Below, in pieces: positions 25,731 through 33,054 of a stretch of DNA of 64,000 nucleotides. Under the pieces are notes generated by a model. That model was not told where the DNA came from and ran no database searches. It worked only from the letters and a program-made list of their open reading frames with translations. The position numbers and the translations under genes are program-made. Within the stretch, counting starts at the first letter, position 1. The number at the start of each line of letters is the position of its first letter. The stretch is from an uncultured Myxococcaceae bacterium (GTDB taxonomy: Bacteria; Myxococcota_A; Polyangia; Polyangiales; Ga0077539): contig CAMFHP010000034.1 in the NCBI GenBank assembly GCA_945952225.1, forward strand, positions 1-64,000, written 5' to 3'.

Positions 25731-26225
25731 TCACGCGACGTCGAGGTATCCGCGCCAGCTCTCGTGGGCCACGTCGCAGTCCGTGACCGGGAGGCGCGCG
25801 GGGCGCACGGGAGCCGAGCGGAGCACCATCCTCGCCTGCTCGGGCGTGCGGTCGGCCTTGCGGGCGTTGCACGCCGCGCAGCACGCGACGATGTTGGTCC
25901 ACTCGGTGCGGCCGCCGCGGGCGCGCGGCACCACGTGGTCGAGGGTGAGCGCCTCGGCCCCGGGACGCACGCCGCAGTACTGGCACGCGTAGTCGTCACG
26001 CCGGTACACGTTGGCGCGCGAGAACTTCACGCGACGGTCGTGTCGGCTGAAGCGTCGCAGACGCACCACCGCGGGCATCGGGTGCTCGGCGCTCACGCTT
26101 CGGATCCGCTGTTCGTAGGCCTCGATGAGCTCCACCTTGCCGAGGCACACGAGCGTGATCGCGCGCTGCCACGGGATCACCCTCACGGGCTCGAAGGTGG
26201 CGTTCAGGAGCAGGGTCATCTCCAT
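25731..26225 (-). CDS. HNH endonuclease-domain protein
   Basis: A 164-residue protein. The N-terminal 60 residues (LLLNATFEPVRVIPWQRAI, LVCLGKVELIE) precede an HNH module: CQYC, LTLDHVVPRARGG, WTNIVACCAACNARKADRTP. Two CxxC pairs bind structural zinc, and the DH of LDHVVPR is the catalytic core. This layout is a widespread chromosomal family in Actinobacteria and myxobacteria; it is not linked to restriction genes here and its substrate is unknown. The ATG at 26225 is favoured because GGAGG lies 7 nt upstream; 26219 is an alternative. It follows a small gene by 24 bp, probably in one operon. Confidence 0.85.
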   Translation of the reverse strand: MEMTLLLNATFEPVRVIPWQRAITLVCLGKVELIEAYEQRIRSVSAEHPMPAVVRLRRFSRHDRRVKFSRANVYRRDDYACQYCGVRPGAEALTLDHVVPRARGGRTEWTNIVACCAACNARKADRTPEQARMVLRSAPVRPARLPVTDCDVAHESWRGYLDVA

Positions 26226-26249
26226 GGCGTCCTCCGTTCGGTGGTGGGT

Positions 26250-26447
26250 TCAGCGGGTGTCGTGGTCCGTGAGATCGACGGCGATGACCAGGCACATCTC
26301 CGCCGCCTCGGGGGCCAGCTTCTCGTGGTGCGCTGCGCCGGAATCGAACCGGCCCGTACCGCCCTCGCGCGTGTCGTTCCGCGCGCGCCCAGCGCCGATC
26401 TCGTAGACGCCAGACACCCGTTTCTTCCGCTGCTTCTGCTCGTGCAT
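26250..26447 (-). CDS. Small uncharacterised protein upstream of HNH gene, 65 aa
   Basis: A 65-residue open frame starting MHEQKQRKKRV, with AAGGAG 8 nt before the ATG at 26447, a good ribosome site. The composition is mixed: a basic N-terminus, Gly/Arg middle and acidic/hydrophobic end (EMCLVIAVDLTDHDTR). It lies 24 bp upstream of the HNH gene. An in-frame extension to an ATG at 26651 exists but passes through an AT-rich stretch with foreign codon use. The middle of the gene contains a perfect tRNA T-arm followed by a CCA-ending acceptor-like strand (26334-26361), discussed as a finding. Function unknown. Confidence 0.5.
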   Translation of the reverse strand: MHEQKQRKKRVSGVYEIGAGRARNDTREGGTGRFDSGAAHHEKLAPEAAEMCLVIAVDLTDHDTR

Positions 26448-26831
26448 CGTCGTGCTCCTTCTCGTCGTCGTGGGGTCGGTGGTGGGTCCGCGTTCGCGTG
26501 GCACGCCGGTGGCGGCCGTGTGCTGAGACGCGCGTGCGGTCACGCCCGGTGTGCCCCCGCGCCGAACGGGGTCGCGCTTCGTCATCAATCTCATCTGTTC
26601 ACCCAACAATTGCGTTTGATTGCTTCCATTGAATGTCAGCCCATAGGCCATCTTCTCGGATTGAAGACGCACCCCTCCCCCGCGGCGCGCGATCCCGTTG
26701 ATCACACTCCGTCACGGCCCGTCGGGCCCCGCGCTCCGCCATCCCCGACCCGCGCGCCCCGGCGCTGTCGTCACCACCAGTGCCCGCTGGGAGCGCCCCG
26801 TGGCGCCGCACGACGCGGCCCGAAATGCAGA
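26448..26831. other. Intergenic region with an AT-rich island
   Basis: This 384-bp stretch lies between two small minus-strand genes. From about 26585 to 26665 the DNA is visibly AT-rich (for instance ACAATTGCGTTTGATTG) against a background near 70 per cent GC. It may hold the promoter of the 26250-26447 gene, though no clear -35/-10 pair was found. The rest is GC-rich without recognisable features. Confidence 0.5.
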
Positions 26832-26864
26832 AGGCCGACTCTGCCTTCGGGGCGGAGCCGGCCT
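26832..26864 (-). terminator. Strong UUCG-loop hairpin terminator
   Basis: The arms AGGCCGACTCTGCC (26832-26845) and GGCGGAGCCGGCCT (26851-26864) pair over 14 positions with one A-C mismatch and one G-T pair, around a TTCGG loop. On the minus strand the stem is followed by TTCTGCATTTC, moderately T-rich, 32 nt downstream of the stop of the small gene at 26896-27255. It is the natural terminator for that gene. Confidence 0.65.
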
Positions 26865-26895
26865 CGTGTGAGACCCTCTTCGGGGACTGCGACGC

Positions 26896-27255
26896 TCACC
26901 CGAAGGTGTCGTGCAGGCTCCGGCTCCCTGGGGGATGTTGCCGTCGGCAGTCGGCGCCGGGCTTCACGTACGAGAACCCCTGCGGCGCAGGGCGATTCGT
27001 CGCGGTGACCCCGACGCCCCAGGCGTCCGGCGTGCTGCGTTCCAGACCGCGCGCCGTGGTCTCTTCGCGCTGCACGACGAGACCATGGGCGCAGTCGCGT
27101 CCGGTCGTCTGCAGGTCGAGGGAGAGGGAGCGCATGGGAAGGTCGTGTCCGTCGATCGAAGGGGTACCGCGCATCGCTGCGCGAGGTGCGAACGCGAAGG
27201 GCCGTGAAGCGCTGCCGCGTCGGAGGCGATGGCCGCTGCGCGAACCCGCGCGCAC
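26896..27255 (-). CDS. Small uncharacterised protein with its own strong promoter
   Basis: I do not recognise this 119-residue product. The GTG at 27255 is chosen because GAGG lies 8 nt upstream and the predicted promoter ends 19 nt before it; ATGs at 27174 and 27135 are alternatives, and an upstream ATG at 27306 overlaps the -35 box. Counting the last 79 codons by eye gives about 85 per cent G/C at third positions against about 59 per cent at second, a coding signature. The N-terminus is Arg/Ser-rich; the rest is soluble with Gly/Pro turns (TGRDCAHGLVV, WGVGVTATNRPAPQGF). A hairpin terminator follows, so it is monocistronic. A structured RNA cannot be excluded. Confidence 0.45.
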   Translation of the reverse strand: MRAGSRSGHRLRRGSASRPFAFAPRAAMRGTPSIDGHDLPMRSLSLDLQTTGRDCAHGLVVQREETTARGLERSTPDAWGVGVTATNRPAPQGFSYVKPGADCRRQHPPGSRSLHDTFG

Positions 27256-27274
27256 GTCACCGACCTCGCGGGCG

Positions 27275-27303
27275 ACCCTAGAGGGGCCCGCGAAGTCTGT
27301 CAA
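27275..27303 (-). promoter_or_regulatory. Near-consensus sigma-70 promoter
   Basis: On the minus strand TTGACA (27298-27303) and TAGGGT (27275-27280) are separated by exactly 17 bp. Upstream, to about 27345, the DNA is AT-rich (ACAATTCGCAAAGAAG), resembling an UP element. It is the best promoter match in the window and points to the small gene ending at 26896. Confidence 0.65.
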
Positions 27304-27374
27304 CATTCTTTTCGGAGCTTCTTTGCGAATTGTTGGCGCGGGAGGCTTCGCGCCGTTCGAGGCGGGCGCGAGGC

Positions 27375-29477
27375 TCAGTGGCCGTAGTTGGCGGGAGGGG
27401 CGGGGGCGGCCGCAGCGGCGCGCGCAGGCGCGGCGGGGGCCGCGGGGGCCGTGAGCGCGTCGCGGTTCGGCGGGCCCACCTCGGCGGGGATGTACTGACG
27501 TCCGCGCGGGCAGCCCGCGGCCTGGCGCGTGCGGCCGATGACGGCGATGCGCGTGATGAGGAAGCTCACGCGGCGGTTGCGCGCCCACGCCTGCTCGTTG
27601 GAGCGCGGATCGATGGGGCAGTACTCGCCGTAGCCCGCGGGCACGAGGCGCGAGCGGGCGATGTTGTACCGCGCCGAGGTGAGCTCGGTGACCACGGCGT
27701 TGGCGCGGTCGCGCGAGAGCTGGAGGTTGTGGTCGTCGGCGGCGCGCTCGTCGGTGTGGCCTTCGACTTCCATCTGCTCGATGTCGGGGCGGCTCGTGAG
27801 GAGCTGCGCGAGCTCGTTGAGAATCTCGCGGTTCGTCGTGTTGTCGACGATCTGCGCGCTGTCGGTCTCGAAGAGGATCGGGTCGTTGAGCTCGACGACC
27901 GTGCCGATCATGCGGAGGTGACCCGAGTCGGGGCAGCCGTCGGTGTCTTCGAGGCCGTTGAACACCTCGGGGTCGTTGCGGCAGTCGCGGCCCTCGGCGT
28001 TGTGGTCGTTCTCGTCGAGGATGCCGTCGCGGTCGTTGTCGGGATCGGGGCAGCCGTTGTCGTCTTCGAATCCGTCGCGATCCTCGGGCTCGTTGGGGCA
28101 GAGGTCGTCGGTGTCGAGGATCTGATCCTGATCGTTGTCGGGATCGGGGCAGCCGTCTTCGTCCTGGAAGCTGTCGCGGTCTTCGGGGTCGTCGGGGCAG
28201 CGGTCGACGTTGTCGGCGATCTGGTCGCCGTCGCGGTCCTGCACCTCGGAGTCGGGGCAGCCGTCGGTGTCCTGCTGACCGTTGCGGTCTTCGGGGACGA
28301 GCGGGCACTGGTCGTCGACGTCGAGAATGCCGTCGCGGTCGTTGTCGGGTTCGGGGCAGCCCTCTTCGTCTTCGAAGTTGTCGAAGTCTTCGGGCTCCGT
28401 GGGGCAGCGGTCCACGTCGTCGCGGTATCCGTCGCCGTCGGTGTCACCCACCGTGGGCTCGAAGATGAAGCCCACGAACCCGCGGAAGTTCGCCGCCGCG
28501 AGGGCCGGCGTCACGCGCGGTCCCGCGCCCACGAAGAGGTACGAGTTGCGGTCGACGAAGATCTTCGCGCCGAGCACGGCCTCCATGGGCGTGGTCGAGA
28601 GCGCGTCGCCGAAGCCGTTGAGGTACTGCGCGCCGTAGAACTCGGCCATCACGTCGACGACGTTGCCGATGCGATACGACGCACCCGCGCCGAAGGTGAG
28701 CGAAGGCCCGTACGAGATGGGCGTCGCGCCCTGCACGTTGCCCGGCGTGATCGACGCGAAGTCGCCGAAGGGGATGCGCGCGCCGAGGTTCGCCGCCACG
28801 CGGAACTGCCGCGAGAAGCGCCGCTCGACGGCCACCGAGGGCCACACCCACGGCCCCGGCTCGCCCGCGAACGAGCGCCCGCCGTTCATGATCGGAACGC
28901 CCACCTGGAGCAGCACCGCGAGGCCCACGGGCCAGTACTCGCCGCGGAGCCAGCGGAGCTTCGCGTGGAGGATCACATCGCCGAGGCCCTGGTAGTTGAG
29001 GCCCTGCGTGCCGGGGTTGTACGGCAGCGACGCGCCGAGCACGGGCTGCCCGAGCGGCGTGGTCTGGTTGCCCGCGGCGTCGATCGAGTTCGCCGGGCCG
29101 CTCACGAGGTGGAAGGGCACCTGCGCGCCGAGCACCAGCACGTCGCCGATGCCGATGTTCGCGTGAAAGGTGCCCGAGATGAGCGAGTCGACGAGCGAGG
29201 CGTCGTTGCGGCCGATGCGCGCGAGCCCGACGCCCGCGTCGAGGATCAGACCGAACGAGAACGCGCCGCGACCGAGGATGTCGGTGCCGTTGACCGTGAT
29301 GAGGCCCTTCGAGTCGACGGCGGGGCGGAACAGCCGGAGGTCGAACGAGCCCTGCGAGAGCGGCGGGTCCGAGGTCTGCGCGTGGGCCGTCGTGCTCGAA
29401 GCGAGCAGCGCACCCACAAGACTCATCGAGGTCGCGAGCGTGCGCGGCGACCAGAAGCGGCGATTCCGGGCGTTCAT
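27375..29477 (-). CDS. OmpA family protein with thrombospondin type 3 repeats (B)
   Basis: A 700-residue paralogue of the protein at 20863-22794. A signal peptide ends TAHAQ (about residue 33). The N-terminal beta-rich region shares FDLxLFRxAVDSKG and TVNGTDILG with paralogue A. Five TSP3-type units follow (about 350-530), the last degenerate (ENDHNAEGRDC), then an OmpA domain (ILFETDSAQIVDNTTNREIL, EVEGHTDERAADDHN, WARNRRVSF) and an Ala/Pro-rich tail ending in PANYGH. It is expected to tether the outer membrane to peptidoglycan. A TTGACG/TACCGT promoter ends 8 nt before the ATG and there is no ribosome site, suggesting a leaderless mRNA. Confidence 0.92.
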   Translation of the reverse strand: MNARNRRFWSPRTLATSMSLVGALLASSTTAHAQTSDPPLSQGSFDLRLFRPAVDSKGLITVNGTDILGRGAFSFGLILDAGVGLARIGRNDASLVDSLISGTFHANIGIGDVLVLGAQVPFHLVSGPANSIDAAGNQTTPLGQPVLGASLPYNPGTQGLNYQGLGDVILHAKLRWLRGEYWPVGLAVLLQVGVPIMNGGRSFAGEPGPWVWPSVAVERRFSRQFRVAANLGARIPFGDFASITPGNVQGATPISYGPSLTFGAGASYRIGNVVDVMAEFYGAQYLNGFGDALSTTPMEAVLGAKIFVDRNSYLFVGAGPRVTPALAAANFRGFVGFIFEPTVGDTDGDGYRDDVDRCPTEPEDFDNFEDEEGCPEPDNDRDGILDVDDQCPLVPEDRNGQQDTDGCPDSEVQDRDGDQIADNVDRCPDDPEDRDSFQDEDGCPDPDNDQDQILDTDDLCPNEPEDRDGFEDDNGCPDPDNDRDGILDENDHNAEGRDCRNDPEVFNGLEDTDGCPDSGHLRMIGTVVELNDPILFETDSAQIVDNTTNREILNELAQLLTSRPDIEQMEVEGHTDERAADDHNLQLSRDRANAVVTELTSARYNIARSRLVPAGYGEYCPIDPRSNEQAWARNRRVSFLITRIAVIGRTRQAAGCPRGRQYIPAEVGPPNRDALTAPAAPAAPARAAAAAPAPPANYGH

Positions 29478-29485
29478 CGGCGCGG

Positions 29486-29515
29486 ACGGTAGTTTGCAAC
29501 GCACGGTCGCGTCAA
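29486..29515 (-). promoter_or_regulatory. Predicted promoter immediately before OmpA/TSP3 gene B
   Basis: On the minus strand TTGACG (29510-29515) and TACCGT (29486-29491) are 18 bp apart; the -10 box ends 8 nt before the ATG at 29477. The geometry is identical to that of the paralogue at 22794. Confidence 0.6.
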
Positions 29516-29600
29516 TCACTCCGCGAGCCCGTGAAACACGGCCTCTCGCGGGTGTCACGACGGCCCCGAGGGCACCCTCTCCGCGGCCTGCGCGACGCCC

Positions 29601-31076
29601 TCAGTCCCCGATGCTCGCGTCGCTCTGCACCGTCGCATCGCCGACGTCACGGAGCTCCATCCCGTCGACGGACGCGCGGTCGCGCGACACGTCCACCGCG
29701 CTGTCGGGCTTCGGGCCTTCGGGCACGATGATCCGCACGACGCGGTCGCCGAGCACCACGCCATCGCCCACGAGCGTGACCCGCACGAAGAACACCTGCG
29801 GCATCTCGAGGCTCGCCACGCGGGTGTTCTGCACGTTCACCCGAAAGGTCAGCCGCGTGCGCGTCGCCACCTCGGCGAACGTATCGGCCACGCCGTCGGG
29901 TGCGCCCGTCGGGAAGCGATCCTCGCGGCGCGGCGCCATCACCCCGTCTTGCGTCATCGCCGAGAGCGCCTCGATGCCCGTGATGAACCCCTGCGGATCG
30001 TTCTCCGTCGCGCCCGACACCGTGCGGAACGCGAGGCTGTCGAGGTAGCGCGTGATCGCGTCGAGCACCGAGTCCGCGAGGCCCGTTCCGTCGGCGCCGA
30101 TGTCGAACACCAACGGACAGACGCCGCCCACCGCGGGCCGCGCGCTGCCGCGGAGCCCCGTCGCGCAGCGTCCGCTCTCGGTCACCACCGTCGCGCCCGT
30201 GCCCACCGCGAGGGCTTCGAGCTGCGGTCGCGCCGCGTCGCCCGACGCGATGCCGATGACCCGCGCGTTCACCGCGCGCAGCGCCGCCGCGGCCTGGTCG
30301 AGCGTGTGCGTGCCCGGCACGAGGATCCCGTAGTCCGCCGGGTCGTGCGAGGGCGCGTCGGTCACGTGCACCACCACGCGGGCCGAGTTCGCGCGAAAGC
30401 CCACGCCGCCGACGTCGCCCGAGTCGATCGCGTCGGGCCACGGCGTGAAGTGGGTGATCACCTCGCGCCCCGCGTTCACGAGCCCCTCGCCCGAACCGAT
30501 CTGGTAGAGCGCCTCGATCGAGGCCTCGGGCACGTCGCCGCCGTTCTGCAGCGGGCGATCGAGGCTGAACACGGCCTGCGCCACGCGGTAGAAATCCGTG
30601 GTGATCGGGGTGAGCAGGTTGTACGGCCGGTCGCCGTTGAGCCCGAAGGGGCGCACGGGAAAATCCGCGAAGCGCGACACGCCGATCGCGAGGTCGCTCA
30701 CGCGCTCCCGGAGCCTCGGAATGAGCGTGTCCTGGAGGCTCAATTTGAGCGCCTGGATCTCGCCGCCGAAGCTCCCCGTGGTGTCGATGGAGAAGTGCAC
30801 ATCGAGGCGCCCGGCGCGCGGCTCGACGTCGAGCGTGAACGACTGCGCGGGGTCGTTCTGGGCCATCACGTACGTGAGGTCGTAGCGCGGGTACGGATTG
30901 ATTCCGCGCGGCGCGAGGGTGCCATCGGCGACCGCGTCGGAGACGAAGAAGGGCGTGTCGTACGCGGGCACGTCGTCGACGGGCTGGCTCACGATCGACG
31001 GCGGGCGCGGGTCGCTGCACGCGGCAACGACCAGGGGCACGAGCGCGGCGAGGCCGTAGGAGCGCGACGTACGCAT
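29601..31076 (-). CDS. Lipoprotein with von Willebrand A-like domain
   Basis: A 491-residue lipoprotein: signal ending LVVAAC (Cys20), then a VWA-like fold from about residue 90. DVHFSIDTTGSFGGEI carries the DxTxS form of the metal-binding MIDAS motif, and VVVHVTDAPSHDPADYG fits the later strand, much as in the integrin-beta type VWA. The C-terminal part (FRVNVQNTRVASLEMPQVFFVRVTLVGDG) looks like a beta-sandwich, ending in an Asp-rich tail. It probably binds a protein or metal in the envelope; the ligand is unknown. TAGCGT lies 13 nt upstream of the ATG (10 nt before an in-frame GTG). Confidence 0.8.
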   Translation of the reverse strand: MRTSRSYGLAALVPLVVAACSDPRPPSIVSQPVDDVPAYDTPFFVSDAVADGTLAPRGINPYPRYDLTYVMAQNDPAQSFTLDVEPRAGRLDVHFSIDTTGSFGGEIQALKLSLQDTLIPRLRERVSDLAIGVSRFADFPVRPFGLNGDRPYNLLTPITTDFYRVAQAVFSLDRPLQNGGDVPEASIEALYQIGSGEGLVNAGREVITHFTPWPDAIDSGDVGGVGFRANSARVVVHVTDAPSHDPADYGILVPGTHTLDQAAAALRAVNARVIGIASGDAARPQLEALAVGTGATVVTESGRCATGLRGSARPAVGGVCPLVFDIGADGTGLADSVLDAITRYLDSLAFRTVSGATENDPQGFITGIEALSAMTQDGVMAPRREDRFPTGAPDGVADTFAEVATRTRLTFRVNVQNTRVASLEMPQVFFVRVTLVGDGVVLGDRVVRIIVPEGPKPDSAVDVSRDRASVDGMELRDVGDATVQSDASIGD

Positions 31077-31126
31077 CACGTGGAGGGCGACGCTATCACC
31101 GTTGGCCACCGCGCGGAGGGTGCGGT

Positions 31127-31879
31127 CTACCGGCGCCAGGCGCCGCGGTGCGCCTGCCCCGACACGTACCCGCGCTGACGGGAGATCATCCCGCGGTAGG
31201 TGAGCTCGCGCTCGTTCGCGAGGAGCGCGTAGAGCACCTTGCCCGTGGCCTCGGCGTCGTCGGTGGCGCGGTGCGCGTTCGTGAGATCCACCCCCACGCG
31301 CGCGGCCACCTCGCCGAGCTTGAAGCCCTTGACCCCGGTCTGGAGCGCGCGCGCCCACACGAGGGGATCGACCCAGTCGGTGCCCGTGCGCAGCGCCGGC
31401 GGAGAGGCCGTGGTCTTCGTGGGCGTGATGCCCGCACGGCGCATCTCCGAGTAGATGAACCCGCGGTCGAAGCCCGCGTTGTAGGCCACGGGAATGCGCC
31501 CGCGCAGCAGCTCGACGATCTTCTTCGCGAGCTGTTCGAAGCGCGGCGCGTTCTTCACCTTGTCGTCGGAGATGCCGTGCACCGCCGCGGCCTCGGCGGG
31601 AATGGGCATCCCCGGGTTGATGAGCTCACCGTAGCGCTCGACGACCTCGCCGTGCTGAAAGGTCACGATGGCGATCTCGACGATGCGGTCGCCGCGCGCG
31701 GGGTCCTTGCCCGTGGTCTCGGTGTCGATGACGGCCATCGGGAGCGCGTGCCAGGGCTGGTCGACGTCGAGGTCTTCGGCGAGCCCGAGCTGCGCGGGCG
31801 GCGCGCGGAGAAGAAACTCCGTGATGCCCGGATACGGGAGTCCAGTGGGAAAGCAGCCGCAGCCCTCGTGTCGCGCCAT
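31127..31879 (-). CDS. DnaQ-like 3'-5' exonuclease
   Basis: A 250-residue DEDD-superfamily exonuclease. ExoI is VIDTETTG (about residues 50-57), ExoII is VAYNAGFDRGF and ExoIII is HRATDDAEAT, giving the four acidic metal ligands and a His, i.e. the DEDDh subclass of DNA polymerase III epsilon and related nucleases. The N-terminal 45 residues are extra. There is no polymerase or UvrC fusion, so proofreading versus a repair or RNA role cannot be decided. The ATG at 31879 is supported by the open frame only; no clear ribosome site. Confidence 0.88.
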   Translation of the reverse strand: MARHEGCGCFPTGLPYPGITEFLLRAPPAQLGLAEDLDVDQPWHALPMAVIDTETTGKDPARGDRIVEIAIVTFQHGEVVERYGELINPGMPIPAEAAAVHGISDDKVKNAPRFEQLAKKIVELLRGRIPVAYNAGFDRGFIYSEMRRAGITPTKTTASPPALRTGTDWVDPLVWARALQTGVKGFKLGEVAARVGVDLTNAHRATDDAEATGKVLYALLANERELTYRGMISRQRGYVSGQAHRGAWRR

Positions 31880-32011
31880 GGTGGGTTCGCGCGCACCAGA
31901 GCACAGCTCCCGCGCGCTTCGCCACCTCTCGACGGCCTTTCCCGGCGCGCCGTTCGTGTGCTGCCTCGCGGCCCGTGTGGTCTCTGCTGGCAGTCGCGCG
32001 CCGTTGTTCTC

Positions 32012-32017
32012 TAGACT
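32012..32017 (+). promoter_or_regulatory. -10 box 8 nt before AgmX-type lipoprotein start
   Basis: TAGACT lies 8 nt before the ATG at 32026 with no Shine-Dalgarno sequence in between. This matches the leaderless arrangement at several other exported-protein genes in the window. No convincing -35 box was seen. Confidence 0.45.
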
Positions 32018-32025
32018 CGCGCGCC

Positions 32026-32901
32026 ATGTCTCTGCGCCGCTGTGTGTCGTTCGTGTCGTGTCTCTTCGCCCTCCTCGGGTGTGGTCCGCCGCGCCTCCCG
32101 CCGCCGCCCCCCGCCGATCCGCCGCTGGAGTACGTGCTCGACGCGGAGCACATCCGCCGCGCAGCGCCGCCGGTGCTCGTCGCGGGTGACACCGAGCGCG
32201 ACGAGGGGCGCATCCGACTCGGCGTGCTCTCGCGCCGCCCCGCCATTCAGGAGTGCTACGAGCGCGTGCTCCCCGCGAACCCCGACGCCGCGGGCCGCGT
32301 GGACATCACCTTCGTGGTCGAGACCTCGGGGCTCATCCACGACGCCACGGGCGAGACCCAGGTCTCTCCGCTGCGGGCCACGCGCGAGTGTGTGCTCAAC
32401 ATCGTCCGCGCGCTTCGCATCGAGGGCGTGCAGCACGCCGCGGTGGTGCGCATGGGCCTCGAGTTCGAGAACCCGCTGCTGGAGTTCAACCTCCCCGAGA
32501 TCGTGCTGTACCCGCGCATGCGCACCGACGCGCCCACGAGCGCCGCGGTGGCCGTGCAGGCCGGCAACGGAGAGCTCACGTCGGCCGAGGTGCAGAGCCT
32601 CCTCGACGCGCAGTCGGCGACCTTTCTCGGGTGCTACACCCCGCTGCTCCGCGCGCCCGTGCGCCGTGGACAGCCGCGCCCGCAGGGCACCGCGCGCTTC
32701 GAACTCACGCTCGCCCCCGACGGCGCCGTGGCCGACATCGACCGCGTCGAGACCACCGATCCCTTGCCCGTCGCCGCCGACTGCCTCCTCGGCGCGCTCC
32801 AGGGCCTGCACTTTCGTGGAACGGGCCGTCGCGCCGTGGTGCGCGTGCCCTTCGCGATGCGCCCGCAGGAGGCGCCCACGACGACCGCGCCGCGCCCGTG
32901 A
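32026..32901 (+). CDS. Lipoprotein with two AgmX/PglI-type C-terminal domains
   Basis: A 291-residue lipoprotein (signal ending ALLGC, Cys19, then a Pro-rich run). Two tandem copies of the AgmX/PglI C-terminal domain follow: PAIQECYERVLPANPDAAGRVDITF with a second Cys in ATRECVLNIV, and TFLGCYTPLL with ADCLLGAL. Each copy keeps the CYxxxL motif and paired Cys of this TonB-like domain, which occurs in adventurous-gliding and protein-export complexes of myxobacteria. A lipidated, duplicated version without the usual inner-membrane anchor is unusual, so it may be an outer-membrane partner of AgmX-type transducers. A related membrane-anchored protein is at 40422-41972. Confidence 0.75.
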   Translation: MSLRRCVSFVSCLFALLGCGPPRLPPPPPADPPLEYVLDAEHIRRAAPPVLVAGDTERDEGRIRLGVLSRRPAIQECYERVLPANPDAAGRVDITFVVETSGLIHDATGETQVSPLRATRECVLNIVRALRIEGVQHAAVVRMGLEFENPLLEFNLPEIVLYPRMRTDAPTSAAVAVQAGNGELTSAEVQSLLDAQSATFLGCYTPLLRAPVRRGQPRPQGTARFELTLAPDGAVADIDRVETTDPLPVAADCLLGALQGLHFRGTGRRAVVRVPFAMRPQEAPTTTAPRP

Positions 32902-33054
32902 TTTTCTCTTCGCGTACGCACGGCTGAAACCGCGCGTCTCCCCCCACGAGAACCGTTGTTCTGCGGGCCTGAAAGGGTTTACACCCTCGCGGTCCATTCG
33001 CTCCGTCGGCGGACGTACACCGCGGCGGAACACTTGGTTTTCAGGAGGATTGCG

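Noticed and set aside
26317-26400. A tRNA gene on the minus strand
   Set aside because: The T-arm and CCA are convincing, but the space for D-arm and anticodon arm is too short, no anticodon loop is recognisable, and the region lies in a frame with a good ribosome site. Kept only as a finding.
26896-27303. Stable RNA such as RNase P RNA or tmRNA
   Set aside because: Size, promoter and terminator would fit, but none of the conserved RNase P or tmRNA sequence blocks was found and codon-position composition favours a protein. A novel RNA is not excluded.
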